Origin: Bactrocera neohumeralis
Lineage: Eukaryota > Arthropoda > Insecta > Diptera > Tephritidae
Assembly (NCBI RefSeq): GCF_024586455.1
Contig: NC_065922.1
Span: 22,998,089-23,062,088, forward strand
Direction of reading: 5' to 3'
Length of the DNA: 64,000 nucleotides
Both the position numbers and the translations under genes were made by a program. Position 1 is the first letter of the stretch. Each line of letters starts with the position of its first letter. Shown piece by piece: positions 37,728-49,201 of the stretch. The notes below the pieces were generated by a model, which saw nothing but the letters and a program-made list of their open reading frames with translations, had not been told where the DNA came from and did no database searches.

Positions 37728-40700
37728 TTAGAAGCGATAATTTTCATCAGCCATATGTATAGCCCACATGAATTTGTTTCTTTGAGTTTTGTTGAAGATT
37801 TTTTCAATTGGCACTCCATGCTTCTTGCACCTGTAAACAAATTTGCAAATATTTAATTGTATGTATTTCTGCATTATGTAGAAGTTTTTTTGTATAAAGT
37901 ATCGTAACGTTACGTTACATTCTACCCACCATGCGACAGTAATACGTGGATCTAAATAGTTCAACTTAGATGTGCCCAATGCAATTGTCTTGTTCTCATC
38001 CCTATCAGTCTCTTGTAATTCTAATTTCTTTAGCTGCTCTTTTAATCTTTCCAACGTCTTTGCCTTCTTGTCAGCCATAACGCGTTCTTTTACCGATCCA
38101 CGTTTGGCAGCTTTTTTCAGATCCTACAATGAAAGAAAATTATAGTTTGTTTAAACAATATATATATACATATATGGATATGCAGCCAATAATTATTTAA
38201 CTTACATGATAGTCGGACTCGGCTTCCTCAATCATCTCGCGTTTCTGACGTATCTTCTCCTTCAAGTTCTCCATTGATTTTTCATGTCCTTTTGGTACTG
38301 AACGTTGATGGTTACATAATATGGCTACTGCACGATTGGCGCGGTTATAGGCAAGTAACTTCTCCGCAGGTGACATACTTTCTTCGGTGAGTAAATCCAA
38401 CTGGTTTTGTAATGTAATTGAGGCGTTGTAGGTACGGAACACTTTGGCAGTGAGTCCTTCAAAAAATAAAAATATATACTTAAAAATATGTTTATATATG
38501 TGTGTATTTATGTAAACGCACCTTCCATAAGCTCCTTTAAATGTTCGTTAAGCACTTGAGTGTTAAGCCTGTCAAACAGATCGTCTCCTTCCTTTTTATT
38601 CTCCAAAAATAGTTCTAGATTTTTGAATACTCGCTTTTCAACCTCAACTTCGTTGTAGTAGCGAATGGAATCTTTACCCAAGAAATCAAATACAACAACA
38701 TTCTCTTTACCGTTTAATTGTTTTTCTAATTTAACGTGTTCAACGCGAAGAGAACAACAACCTACGGTATCAGCTTGATCCTCGTCTTTTTCATTACCAG
38801 CTCTTAGAGCCAATTTATCAATGAAATACAAAGCGACAGCGCGTTGTCGGACACGCATCTCTTTTGATTTCCATTCATCACGATATGTGGCACGTATTTT
38901 GTCTATAGATTTAGCTAAACGTCGAGCAGTTTCATATTTTACGTGATCCTTTTCACCCTTTAATTTAGACGAGGGATTCAACATAATATATTTGACTTGA
39001 CCTTGCACATTCTCCGTCCAAGAGGCCAACCAGGTTACTGTGTTATCATGGCGCACCTCCTTCCATCGGTGGCCCGGTGGTGGCGATGGAATTTTCGAAT
39101 CTTTGCCACAGTTAATAGACACATCTTCTGCTTGAATGCGACGTTTAATCATACCCATTTTCGGATGTTCGCCACGACCGCGAAATAGTCCTGGAGGTTC
39201 TAATCGGAAATTACCTATTTTTTCCTTGTGGCCATCAATTAGGCAAATTCCATACTCCTTAACTAATGCCTCATTTTCCATCTTTTTAGCCAGTTTCTCC
39301 TCTTTTGTAGCACTCTTGCGTTTTTCGGACTCTGCAGTGAAATACCTAAACATTTCTTCAAAATTGCACTTTCCAAAGTCTTTGATTATTTCACGCTCTT
39401 TGGATGTCATACTCTTACGAAAATCTTTGAAGAAATTGTCATTAAAGATTTGTTTTGTGCAATAATCGTGGTTTAACATTTTTGCATAGAACGTTGCTGC
39501 CTCCTCAGTCTCTGAAGACAAATCCATAGGTTTGCCATCGTAATAGAAACGTACATGCTTCGGTACACGTTCATATGGTGGCGCAAAAACGGGCCCTTTG
39601 TGTTCTAAACTATTCCACTTAACACCATCTTCCCGCTTCTCTTCCTCCCACCTGAAATTTTTATTTAGAACAGTAAATTTAGTTTTTAATTTCTTGGATT
39701 GGGATTTCGACGCAATCTTAACTACGGATTGGGTTCTAGATATTGTTTTTGTGCTAAAGTTGGAAGCAAATGCATTCGTATGTGCAGAGCAAGTGATACG
39801 ATTCCAATTAGCTGACTGTCTGCTGCATATGGCGAAGACAACACTTTCGCTTGCGAATATAAATACTTTAGTTGCCTTCGCCATAAAGATGCAGTGGGGA
39901 TGTTAGCCACATTACGCAAACCACACACCGAACACGAAAATATCGTACTGAGGTAAAGTGACATAAAAACCTAACCTCAAATATTTTTTTCTTCAATATG
40001 ACAATTACATAGGCTGTGAAACTGTGTTAATCATACAATGACTTCAAAACTGATATCAGCTGTTTCTTTAGCGAGCCACAACACCAGCTGACAACACATT
40101 AAAATTTCGTTTGCAACTAATATAATTAACCAAACATGTTAGAAAACAGATTTCTTACCATCTCCAAACTTCTTCTTCTTCTTCCTCCTTCTTCTTTCGT
40201 TTGGTTGGGGAAGCAGTCTCCTGTTTAACTTGTGGTTGCTGCTCGGTCTGTAATGTTTTTATTTGTACAGAAATGTTAGTTTTTACTAAATTTGCACACA
40301 AGTACCTTCTTGGCCTTTTTCTTCTTGGGCTTTGTCTCTCCATACTCTTCTTCTTCCTCTTCCTTGACACGTTTCTTTTTATTCTTAGTCTTCCCTGATG
40401 ATGACTCTTTCTTAGCCTTCTTTCTTGCCAACAATGGCACATCCTCATCGTCATCTTCTTCCACTTCTGCTTTTATTTTGCGTTTAGCTAGTGGTATATC
40501 CTCTTCATCGTCCTCCTCCTCAGCAATTGGAGTAATAGTTTTAACATTTGTCTTACGCATAGCCAATGGGACATCTTCTTCGTCGTCCTCATACTCTTGA
40601 TTTTCCGTCTCCTGTTTGAACATACTATCTTCGTCAGCACTGGCCTCCTCTTTTACGACAAATGAGGGCTCATCCTCTTTAAATTGTGACATCGAATAAT

Positions 40701-43700
40701 CGCATGAACTAGCCTGTGAAATATTAATATTTTGTTCTTCCATCTTAATGTCCGGTTTTTCTTCGTAACCATCTTTGCCATTTTGACTATTGTCGAAACC
40801 GGTATTTGATTCATCCATATAATCGTTACCAACTGGTTCGGGTCGAAGTGCTACAAAATCAGTATTATAACCATTTGACTGTGAATCGATTAAAGGTTGT
40901 GAGATCGGCTCTGGTTTAATGAATTCTCCATCTATTAATTTTGATTTGTCACCGGATGAAGACTTTGAAGAACTAGAGCTGGAATGTTTGTGTTTCGAAG
41001 ATGACGACGAACTCCGATGGCGATCCTTATCACGAGAGCTAGATGATGAGGATGAAGACGATTTATGGTGGCGATCTCGTTCCTTATCTTTATCTTTGCA
41101 CGAAGAGGAGCTACTGCTTTCTTTACGTTCACGATCTTTATCTTTGCGTTCCTTATCTTTTGACGAGCTTTTATGATGGCTAGAGCTCGATGACGATGAT
41201 GATTTATGTTTATCTTTGTCCTTTTCACGGTCCTTATCACGATGGCTCGAACTTGAACTGGAGCTATGCTTGCCATCGCGTTCTTTATCTCGATATTTAT
41301 CCTTACTACTGGACGAAGAACTACTATGGTGTTTATCTTTGTCGCTAAAAAATCAATAAAAAAACATTAAGTTTTTAAATAGTGAAAAGTAGCACTAGTT
41401 GCCTTACCGACTGCTGCTCTTGTGATCCTTTGAACTTGAGCTTGAACTTTTATGATCACGATCGCGATCACGATGTTTATCCTTACTAGAGGATTTATGT
41501 TTACTACTGCTGCTACCACTGTGATGACCATTACTGACGCCATTCACTTGCACCAGTTCGGATGACCCATTCTGAGTCTTGATGTCCTAAAAAATAAATA
41601 TTTATATATTATAATATTGATTATAATTCTATATTTATAAACACATGATTAACATTTTTTTAAGTAAAGTAATTGATAAAAGGCACTGTATTGACGAATA
41701 AAATAACATTTATTTTCGTACGCCTGTCCCGCTATTAGTAATTCACATACAAAACAATAATCTTATTGGACATTTAACTCTAAGCAACATGAAACAAGTT
41801 TCTAATTACAATATTGTAAGGTTAGAGCAATTATCTTTTGTTATTTGTGTCCCCTATGTCAAAAACTTTAGTCGTAGAACCATAACAATTGCCAAAACAT
41901 GTGAGAGAATTGACCACGTGTAACATATTGCCCCCAATTATTAGGCAGAATTGCCGGCTAATATTGAGCTGTCTTATTTACACTCAAAAATTCAAACTAA
42001 TTCGCCAAGTCTATTGAAAACAATAAAAAATCAAATAAAAGATTAAATATTAGACAAAGGTAATTCCATCCAGCTGACTATTAATCAATATATGAACGTA
42101 CAAAATAACAACATCTAAAGTTTACGTATGTTTGTATGTGAAAAAATTAAAGAAAAATGAATTATTAGCATCAGTCAACGAACACGTTGTCCACACCTCC
42201 GTTCACACACGTTTCACAACAATGTGACGTGACGACTTTTACGCTCTTGGATATTATGCATAAATTAAACTAGCAAAATATAAAACTATAGTCGACACCT
42301 TAGGTGTCTTTGACATTGCCATTGCCCTAAATGTAGCCTTAATATTTCGGTATAGTTAATATAGGTCATTGTTTTATAATTATATAAGAAATTTTAATTC
42401 TTCCTAATACTATATTTAAATAAATATATTATAGTATCCACATACATAGATGTAAGCAGTACCTACATATACTAATTACAAATAAAAGCACAGTGTGACG
42501 TAGATGAATTTCATGCATATATGTATGTATATAACAAATGTATTATCGTTTGCAATGTGTGCTTCGGTAGATATAGCTTTCGGGTATTGCTGCTTATCGC
42601 TCACACTTGAAAGTAATAACCAAAAAATTTACCTTTTCTTTTGGGATGTACACAGTGTCCCTGGGACAACACATGCAATGTTAATGAACGATTTTTAGTG
42701 CTATATATATAAATCGATATGTGAGTACATATGTATGTATAACAGAAATTTCCGACATGTTGATCTATTTCAAAGTTTTGTATTCTTGCATTGACGAATG
42801 AGATCTTCAAAAGATCTTAACACATTTATCAAATAATGTTCTCTTTATTGAGGGTGCGTCACTTAATTTCGTGATAAAACAGATACATATGTACAAAGGT
42901 GAATTAAGTAGATATGTACATATATATATTTATCATTATATATATCTAATGATTACGGCTTCTAACTTATAAATATACATATGTACTTCAAAACAATACA
43001 ATACAATCAAATAAGAATCTGCAACAGTGCAAGCAAAAACACACGACATACATATGTACATATGAAAAAGGCATTATTTTATTTTCACACTAATACTCGT
43101 ATGTACATATGTATTAAGTTCGTCATACTTTTGATCAGCTCAGCAACAGATCAGAACCTGGAGCCCATTCAACTACGACAGTGGCAGGTAACAAAGAGAA
43201 AAAGAAATATTGAAACAAAAAACGAATGCTCACAAAAAAAGAGAAGAGGCGAATAACCTACAAGATTTTTAGCTCGATGTAGATACAAATATGTTTCTAC
43301 GTATTTACATACATATACGTGTGCACATATAAGTACATATGTATGCACATATGTACATATTTAATTGCATGTTTATACCCTGTACAGAGTATACTGAATT
43401 TACCACCATGTTTGTAACACCCAGAAGGAAACGCCAGAGGCCTTATAAATTATATTCATAAATGATCAGCATGACGACCTGAGCCGATTCAGCCATGTCC
43501 GTCTCCCTGTATATATAGTCCAGTCATTATAATAAGTTCACCTCGGAATTCGATATACCCATTTATATGTCTGTAAATACTTGTATATTGACACCCTAAA
43601 GTTGTCTCAAAAGCTACATATGGTAGGGTATACCAAAACCTTTTATTATTTGACAAGATATCTTCACAAAATTTGGCAAGAATTGTTGTCCAAAGCAACA

Positions 43701-45629
43701 ATAGAATCTCCACACAAAATGGTTCAGATCGGATCACTACAATATACTTGTATAACTGCCATAAAAAGTTTCTGTAAGAAAACTTGAACCTGTGTTCTAA
43801 CTTCGGTTCAGCTGAAGTAGACGTCTTTTCTTGTTTCTTTTTTATTTGATTTGGCAAATGCAGTAGTCGCATTTACTTGACTTTAAACAAAAGGAGATGA
43901 AAGTCAATACATACTTTCATTAAAACACGATTGGTGATTTTGGCATTGTTTCGTCAGAAACTGGAATATGAATATTATTAGCAAAACATTTAAAAATTAT
44001 TAAGTCAAACAAAATGTAACACAGAGTGCAAGTTTTAAGAGAAAAGAACCCAAAATGAAAACAAGTTAAAGCATGTATACATATGTTCAACTTTACTTAC
44101 TTATAGGGCCTACAGTTGTATCCACATGAACATATACATATGTACACACACACTCTTATTTGAGTGTGTAAAAATCTCCGATTATAAAGAATTGAAGACA
44201 CTCTTTGAAACAAAAGTACTTCACCTGCACATATTCATTTGTGTTCATATAGATATACAGATGCAAAGGAAGTAAATGTAAACAATATTCTAAAAACAAG
44301 TTAATAAAAACGAAATGCGATTTTTCAAAGTGAATGAAATGAAAGATAATACAAAGGAAAATTGGTGCTTGGAAAATTTAATTGTGAAGCAACTGATAAA
44401 TCAAGGGATGCAAAAGAGGGTGGTTGTTGTTGTGGTGGTTATTTTTTAACGCTTCTTATTTCTAATGTTAAACAAGCAATACAATTTTGTACTACATTTA
44501 CTTAATACTCTAATAAGATAATAACTTTTTATTTGTTACTATTGCACCGATAATACAAAACCATATCTAATTTTTCATTATACTAACAGAATAAATCTTG
44601 CTTTACCAAAAATTAAATAAAGAAAAAAAAAACATTTAAATCAATAAACATTATCCTAACTACCTATGACATTAATAAAAAAAATCGTAAATAATATATT
44701 TTTGTTTTCGCATAGAATGTCGACGGATATAAAAATTTTGTTAAAAGTATTCGCTATTATCAGCCCGTGGATTAGTTGATCTGCCCGCCACAGTCAGTCA
44801 TAGCCAATACTCCGACGTTCCAGAAGACTTTGAAAAATTTACGCTGCCACCGAGCAACCACGACAATGCCTACGAAAACATTACATGTCGAGCGGCTCAC
44901 TCGCTCGCTCTACCGACTCGTATTCACAGTATTACTTGTACTTAGTGCTGCGTTTGTTACGCTACTTCCATCTTTGACTTTCCCTGTTGCAGCCAGCCAG
45001 AAAGCTCATCACATCAGCATATTTGTAAAAAAAAAAAAATGCATACTGCAAACTAATACTGCAGCTTATATGGAGCTTATACATAGCAAACACAATGTAC
45101 GGCATCTAAATAATTACCATCGTACATAAATCTAAACCTAACGAGGATGGGCAGTTAAGATTTTTTTGGGTCAAAATTTGCCAAATCACAGATTTTATAC
45201 GAATTTTGCATTGCAACTACTTCGGAGCACAGGTAAAACAGCAAGTATTACTCTCTTTGTTGGTGTTTTTGCTGATTTTGCCCGTTGTGTTGCATTTTGT
45301 CCATGTATGCTGTTGGGGACTTGTCGCCATTTTCATGAAAAACTTGACGTTTTCATTTCAAGGCGATCGCGTTGGGGCCCGACAAATCGCACAGACGAGA
45401 CAATTACTACTTAAACAAAGGAAATGTACATTTAAATATTGCTGACAGATTTGCCATAATGGTACTGAGTATGCATCTACATTTCCGTTTTAATATACAC
45501 TTGTTTTTTAACATATTATTTTGTAAAAATTGTTATAGGTAGTTTTTTAGGAATATCTGAAAAATTACATAAAATTTCACCGTTACCATAATTACTACTT
45601 ACATTTTCGGGTGCCACATCCACGCTCAT
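37728..45629 (-). CDS. Top1: DNA topoisomerase I (type IB)
   Basis: Relaxes supercoils in the nucleus by nicking one strand through a 3'-phosphotyrosine. Eight exons on the minus strand, all GT/AG: 45603-45629 (MSVDVAPEN), 41408-41586, 40306-41344, 40159-40247, 38522-39651, 38206-38456, 37930-38123, 37728-37830; one frame, 1003 residues. Residues 1 to about 440 form the Ser/Lys/Asp/Glu-rich, charged nuclear domain (HKSSSS, KDKDKERDR, EEDVPLAMRK, KKKKAKK). The core follows with KWNSLEHKGPVFAP, LFRGRGEHPKMGMIKRR, ATYRDEWKSKEMRVRQRAVA and NEKDEDQADTVGCCSLR. The linker is coiled-coil-like (KAKTLERLKEQLKKLE). The active-site Tyr is in SKLNYLDPR and the end is HMADENYRF. It is divergent from PIG-A. 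The first intron is 4 kb. Confidence 0.95.
39652..39884 (-). CDS. Top1: Putative alternative Top1 leader exon (mitochondrial-type)
   Basis: Inside the 507-nt intron before the catalytic exon an ATG at 39884 opens a frame of 77 codons plus 2 nt. It reads through the splice acceptor in the Top1 frame (KNFRWEEEKR at the border). The leader starts MAKATKVFIFASESVVFAIC and is rich in Ser, Thr, Lys and Arg. It has about 13 basic residues and a single Glu, which is typical of a mitochondrial presequence and unlike the acidic nuclear domain it would replace. The product would be about 636 residues: leader plus full core, linker and active-site Tyr. This mirrors vertebrate TOP1MT (about 600 residues), which there is a separate gene. 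No splice is needed if transcription starts within the intron. Expression is not shown by sequence; the frame could be chance. Confidence 0.4.
39946..40066 (-). promoter_or_regulatory. Putative intronic Top1 promoter
   Basis: Minus strand: AACAGCTGAT (within 40054-40066) fits the fly core-promoter E-box motif AWCAGCTGWT. About 105 nt downstream is TCAGTA (39946-39951, A at 39949), one base off the initiator TCAGTY. At +28 to +32 the sequence GGTTT matches 4 of 5 positions of the DPE RGWYV. The ATG at 39884 lies about 65 nt after the initiator. All three are short motifs, so this is only suggestive. Confidence 0.35.
41587..45602 (-). other. Large first intron of Top1
   Basis: 4-kb intron between the 9-codon first exon and the Ser/Lys-rich second exon. 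It contains ATACATATGTAC microsatellites (42890-43160 and 43300-43360) and a copy of the interspersed repeat (43374-43836). Plus-strand open frames at 44776-45129 and 45166-45445 show no domain. Confidence 0.7.
43374..43836 (+). repeat. Interspersed repeat family, copy B (most complete)
   Basis: Starts TATACCCTGTACAGAGTATA and has the block GTTTGTAACACCCAGAAGGA. It then reads GATCAGCATGACGACCTGAG and CCATGTCCGTCTCCCTG, then the ATCTTCACAAAATTTGGCA and CAGATCGGATCACTACAATA blocks. It ends GTTCAGCTGAAGTAGACGTC followed by TTTTCTTGTTTC. It sits in Top1 intron 1. Confidence 0.72.
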
Positions 45630-46646
45630 TTTTAGTCTCGACTACGAAAATTCACAAGAAAATTCGGAAGATTCCACGCACACACTTCTCTGCTTCGATT
45701 AGCAGCTAAAAAATACTTATTTCAGCCACTTAACACGAGATGAAATATAAAAGCAAAGAGCTACACGGCAAAGGCAAAAGTGCTATGAAAATTTTTCAAA
45801 GTCTCGAGTCGCCACACAAAATGGAACTTAGAAAAATTCTGTGTGTGTCGAATGAAAGTACTAGAGTAGATTGTGCGATTGTAAAATGCCTGCCTTCCAA
45901 ACTTAGTACTTTCCGTTTAATACAGGCTTGCCATTGCGACAATACAAAACGGAGTAAACGCACGTGAGTTCAATTTTATATATTTTTTCAGCATAGCATG
46001 TTGTGATTACATAATTATGAGACAGTTATATAGCCATTTGAACGATGGTTTAATCCTTATTTATGTAATTTGCGTAAATTTCGATGAACAAGTTATGTTA
46101 AGCTTGAACACACTACAAATTTGCAACCCTGTAGTGGAGATTTGTAATAGAAGCAATTATATATTTTTTTCATTTACTCTAAGGCATTTCTCAAACCTTT
46201 AAAAATGTATAGTTCATTTCATTTCGCTCACCTTGAATGATGCCGGTAAAAACAGCAGAATCAAAGTGAGAAGCATAAATGCTCATAAATAGTGCGTGCA
46301 CTTTCTCCCTTTCTTATCAATATTTAATAGGGTGAGTTAGAAATAATAGAAATTTGTTTAAGAAAATAAAATAATTTAAATAATTAAAAATCTAGCTGAG
46401 ATTAAAATCATTTTACCCTACCATGTGCTGATCATTCAATCCATTCAAACATGTTAATTCTTCTTTGCTTTGGCAAATGTTTTAAGCGATTTATTTTGGA
46501 ATTTAAGTTTAATTGAACGGCACTCTGTGAAAATTAAACGTCAAAAAACTGTTTACCTTCATAGAATGATACATTAAACAGCTGATTTCAAGTTTTTATT
46601 TTCTAATGCAGTGTAGTAAACAAATGATTTAGATTATTGAGATATA
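45630..46646. promoter_or_regulatory. Divergent Top1 / PIG-A intergenic region
   Basis: 1017 nt separate the two start codons, so both promoters lie here. AACAGCTGAT at 46577-46586 (E-box core-promoter motif) is about 60 nt before the PIG-A ATG. No matching motif was found next to the Top1 ATG. Confidence 0.6.
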
Positions 46647-48454
46647 ATGCGAATATGGTAATTAACGAAATATGATATATTAAAAATAAGTATACAATTT
46701 TTGGACTTTTACAGTATGGTCACGGATTTCTTTTATCCAAGTATAGGCGGTGTAGAGGAACATGTTTTTAATTTATCTCAAATTTTATTAACCCACGGAC
46801 ATAAAGTGAGTCATAAACTCTTAATGAGTATTTTAAACTTAACCTTCACATTTTTATGTTCAGGTCATTGTATTAACACACTCGTATGGCGATTGCAAAG
46901 GAATTCGTTACTTAACGAATGGTTTAAAGGTTTATTATTTACCAATTAAGCCATTTTACAATCAATGCATACTGCCAACAATACTATGTCAAATACCTCT
47001 AATACGGTGTGTGCTACTAAGAGAAAGCATAGAAGTTGTACATGGGCATTCTGCATTCAGCACGCTGGCACATGAAGCAATGATTATAGGTAACATGCTA
47101 GGTTTAAGGGTAAGTTAAAATAGTCAACAACCAATGCGATTATACAAAAATTATTATTGCTTGCAGACAGTTTTCACGGATCATAGTCTTTTTGGCTTTG
47201 CTGATTTATCGGCCGTTTTTACTAATAAAATGTTGCAGATTAATTTGGCAAATGTAAATCACTGCATCTGTGTCTCTCATATTGGTGAGTTAATATATTA
47301 TATACATATGTATATATGTATATTGATGCGTCAATGACAAATATTTCTCATATGTACAGGTAAAGAGAATACTGTGCTGCGTGCACGCATACCGAAAGAA
47401 AATGTTTCTGTCATACCAAATGCTGTCGACACTGCCTTATTTACACCAAATCCAAGTAAACGACCTACAGACGGTACAAGTAAGTGCTTAATTTTCATTT
47501 ATTGAAATTGCACATGCACATAACTGAATTTTTTTTAATTTCAATTTAGTTAACATTGTTGTTGCCTCGCGTCTTGTTTACCGTAAGGGAATCGATTTGT
47601 TAGCCGGTGTCATTCCACGTTTTAGACACACGCCTAATGTAAATTTTATTATAGTAGGCGATGGACCAAAACGGGACCTACTCGAAGAGATACGAGAAAA
47701 GGCCAATATGCAAAATCGCGTTGAATTAATAGGAGCAGTTGAACATTCTCAAGTTCGCGACATTCTTGTACGTGGGCATATTTTTGTAAATACATCACTC
47801 ACTGAAGCGTACTGCATGGCTATAGTAGAAGCAGCTTCATGTGGTCTACAAGTAGTGTCCACCCGGGTGGGTGGTATTCCCGAAGTATTGCCATCAAATT
47901 TAATCATACTTACGGATCCTGAAATTGATTCTGTTTACCAAGGAGTACTCAAAGCTCTTGCCCGCTACACACAGTTTTGTAAAAAACAAAAGCTATACCC
48001 AGTCGAAACAAGTATTGGAAAAAGTGGCATGTTTTATAGTAATGGCGTTTCGATCGGCAATGGCACAAATTCAACTACAAAAGCAAATAAACGGAAGAAT
48101 AATAAAAAATATACTCATTCAAACTTAAATAAACAAAAAGAACCAAAAAGTATTGGAGATTTCGAAAATCATGAAGACGATGCCGTTCTTTGTCCATATA
48201 GATGTAACGAAATTGTGTCAACGTTATACAATTGGGAGAATGTTACACAACGTACAGAAAAAGTATATAAGCGTATTTTAGCCGAACCTGAGAAATCGCT
48301 TGGGGAATTACTTTACGGTTATCTGCGCAGTAAAGTCTGGCCATTCCTGTTGGTGATATCTATGGCACATGTTATACTATTATTTTTGGAATATTTACGT
48401 CCACGTCGATATATGGAAAAAGCCAAAGAACTGACACTCTTGAGAAAACAATAA
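46647..48454 (+). CDS. PIG-A: PIG-A, GPI-GlcNAc transferase catalytic subunit
   Basis: Transfers GlcNAc from UDP-GlcNAc to phosphatidylinositol on the cytosolic face of the ER, the first step of GPI-anchor synthesis. Six exons, GT/AG: 46647-46657 (only 11 nt, MRI plus 2 nt), 46715-46805, 46864-47109, 47167-47284, 47360-47479, 47550-48454; one frame, 496 residues. The N-terminus MRICMVTDFFYPSIGGVEEH carries the nucleotide-sugar glycosyltransferase fold start. HGHSAF, FTDHSLFGFADL and VIPNAVDTALFTPNP follow, then SRLVYRKGIDLL, IVGDGPKRDLLEEI and the EX7E box EAYCMAIVE of GT4 enzymes. A C-terminal membrane helix (PFLLVISMAHVILLFLEYL) ends in a basic tail. A low-complexity Asn/Lys insert lies near residues 350-390. 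AATAAA is at 48607-48612. Confidence 0.95.
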
Positions 48455-48879
48455 ACTACATTTATTTTTGATTATGAATATGTACAGTTTAGTTAAAATT
48501 TAAATTACTAGAAATACAATGTATTTTTATAAGTAATAATAAGCCATTTGCTGGGTGCATTTTAAATAATTTTAACATACATAAATTTTTCCTTACTACC
48601 AAACCAAATAAAATAATATTAAAATCTTATTTTAAAACCGTATTTTATAATGGATTGCACAGAACTTTTGAAATATTCTGTGGCATGAATTCTCAAAGCT
48701 GGTCATACCAATATCGCACAAAGGACTATTATAATATCGGTATGTTTTATTTTCCACTTTCTTTTGGAGTTAAGTAATCCTAGTACGGAAATATATTCTA
48801 AAATCTCTGAAAATGTTTATATGATTTTGATCTCCGAAAATGTTTTTGGAACCGGCCTCAAAACATAACAAATAGACCC

Positions 48880-49010
48880 ACTTCCTAATCTTAACCGATA
48901 ATCTTTCCTAGAGATTAAAGCTAATCGATAATAGAAAATAAATCGATTATTATATAAATCATTTTCTTTTACCATCTCAACCGAACAGCTGTCGGAACCA
49001 CACGCACTTG
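48880..49010 (+). promoter_or_regulatory. Probable SPAG7-like gene promoter
   Basis: Contains several ATCGAT/CGATAAT cores (AATCGATAATAG and AAATCGATTATT) like the DRE motif of fly housekeeping promoters. AACAGCTGTC at 48984-48993 is an E-box core-promoter motif with one mismatch. The start codon lies about 200 nt downstream. Confidence 0.55.
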
Positions 49011-49201
49011 ATAGAAAGAACAGAAAAAAAAAACAACGAATGAGAAAAATTCAAAGCAGCAGCTGGGCGAAGTTGGACAATAAAAAAAAAAAACAAATAG
49101 GAAAAACCTATTAATACGTCTAAAATTGCGCATAGTACAGCGCAACACAAATAAAATAGTTTTATTTATTTTACTAAAATACTCTGCCGCTAAAACCCGC
49201 C

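Noticed and set aside
40201..40600. Plus-strand open frames of 65-102 codons (Ser/Leu/Phe-rich)
   Set aside because: They are antisense shadows of the Glu/Lys-rich Top1 N-terminal exon.
42890..43360. Dense ATACATATGTACATATGT arrays
   Set aside because: Ordinary dipteran microsatellite-like sequence; not CRISPR-like and without spacers.
44776..45445. Plus-strand open frames of 79-117 codons in Top1 intron 1, one with a signal-like hydrophobic stretch
   Set aside because: No domain, overlapping frames, poly-A run inside, and location in a large intron on the opposite strand. Chance frames are more likely.
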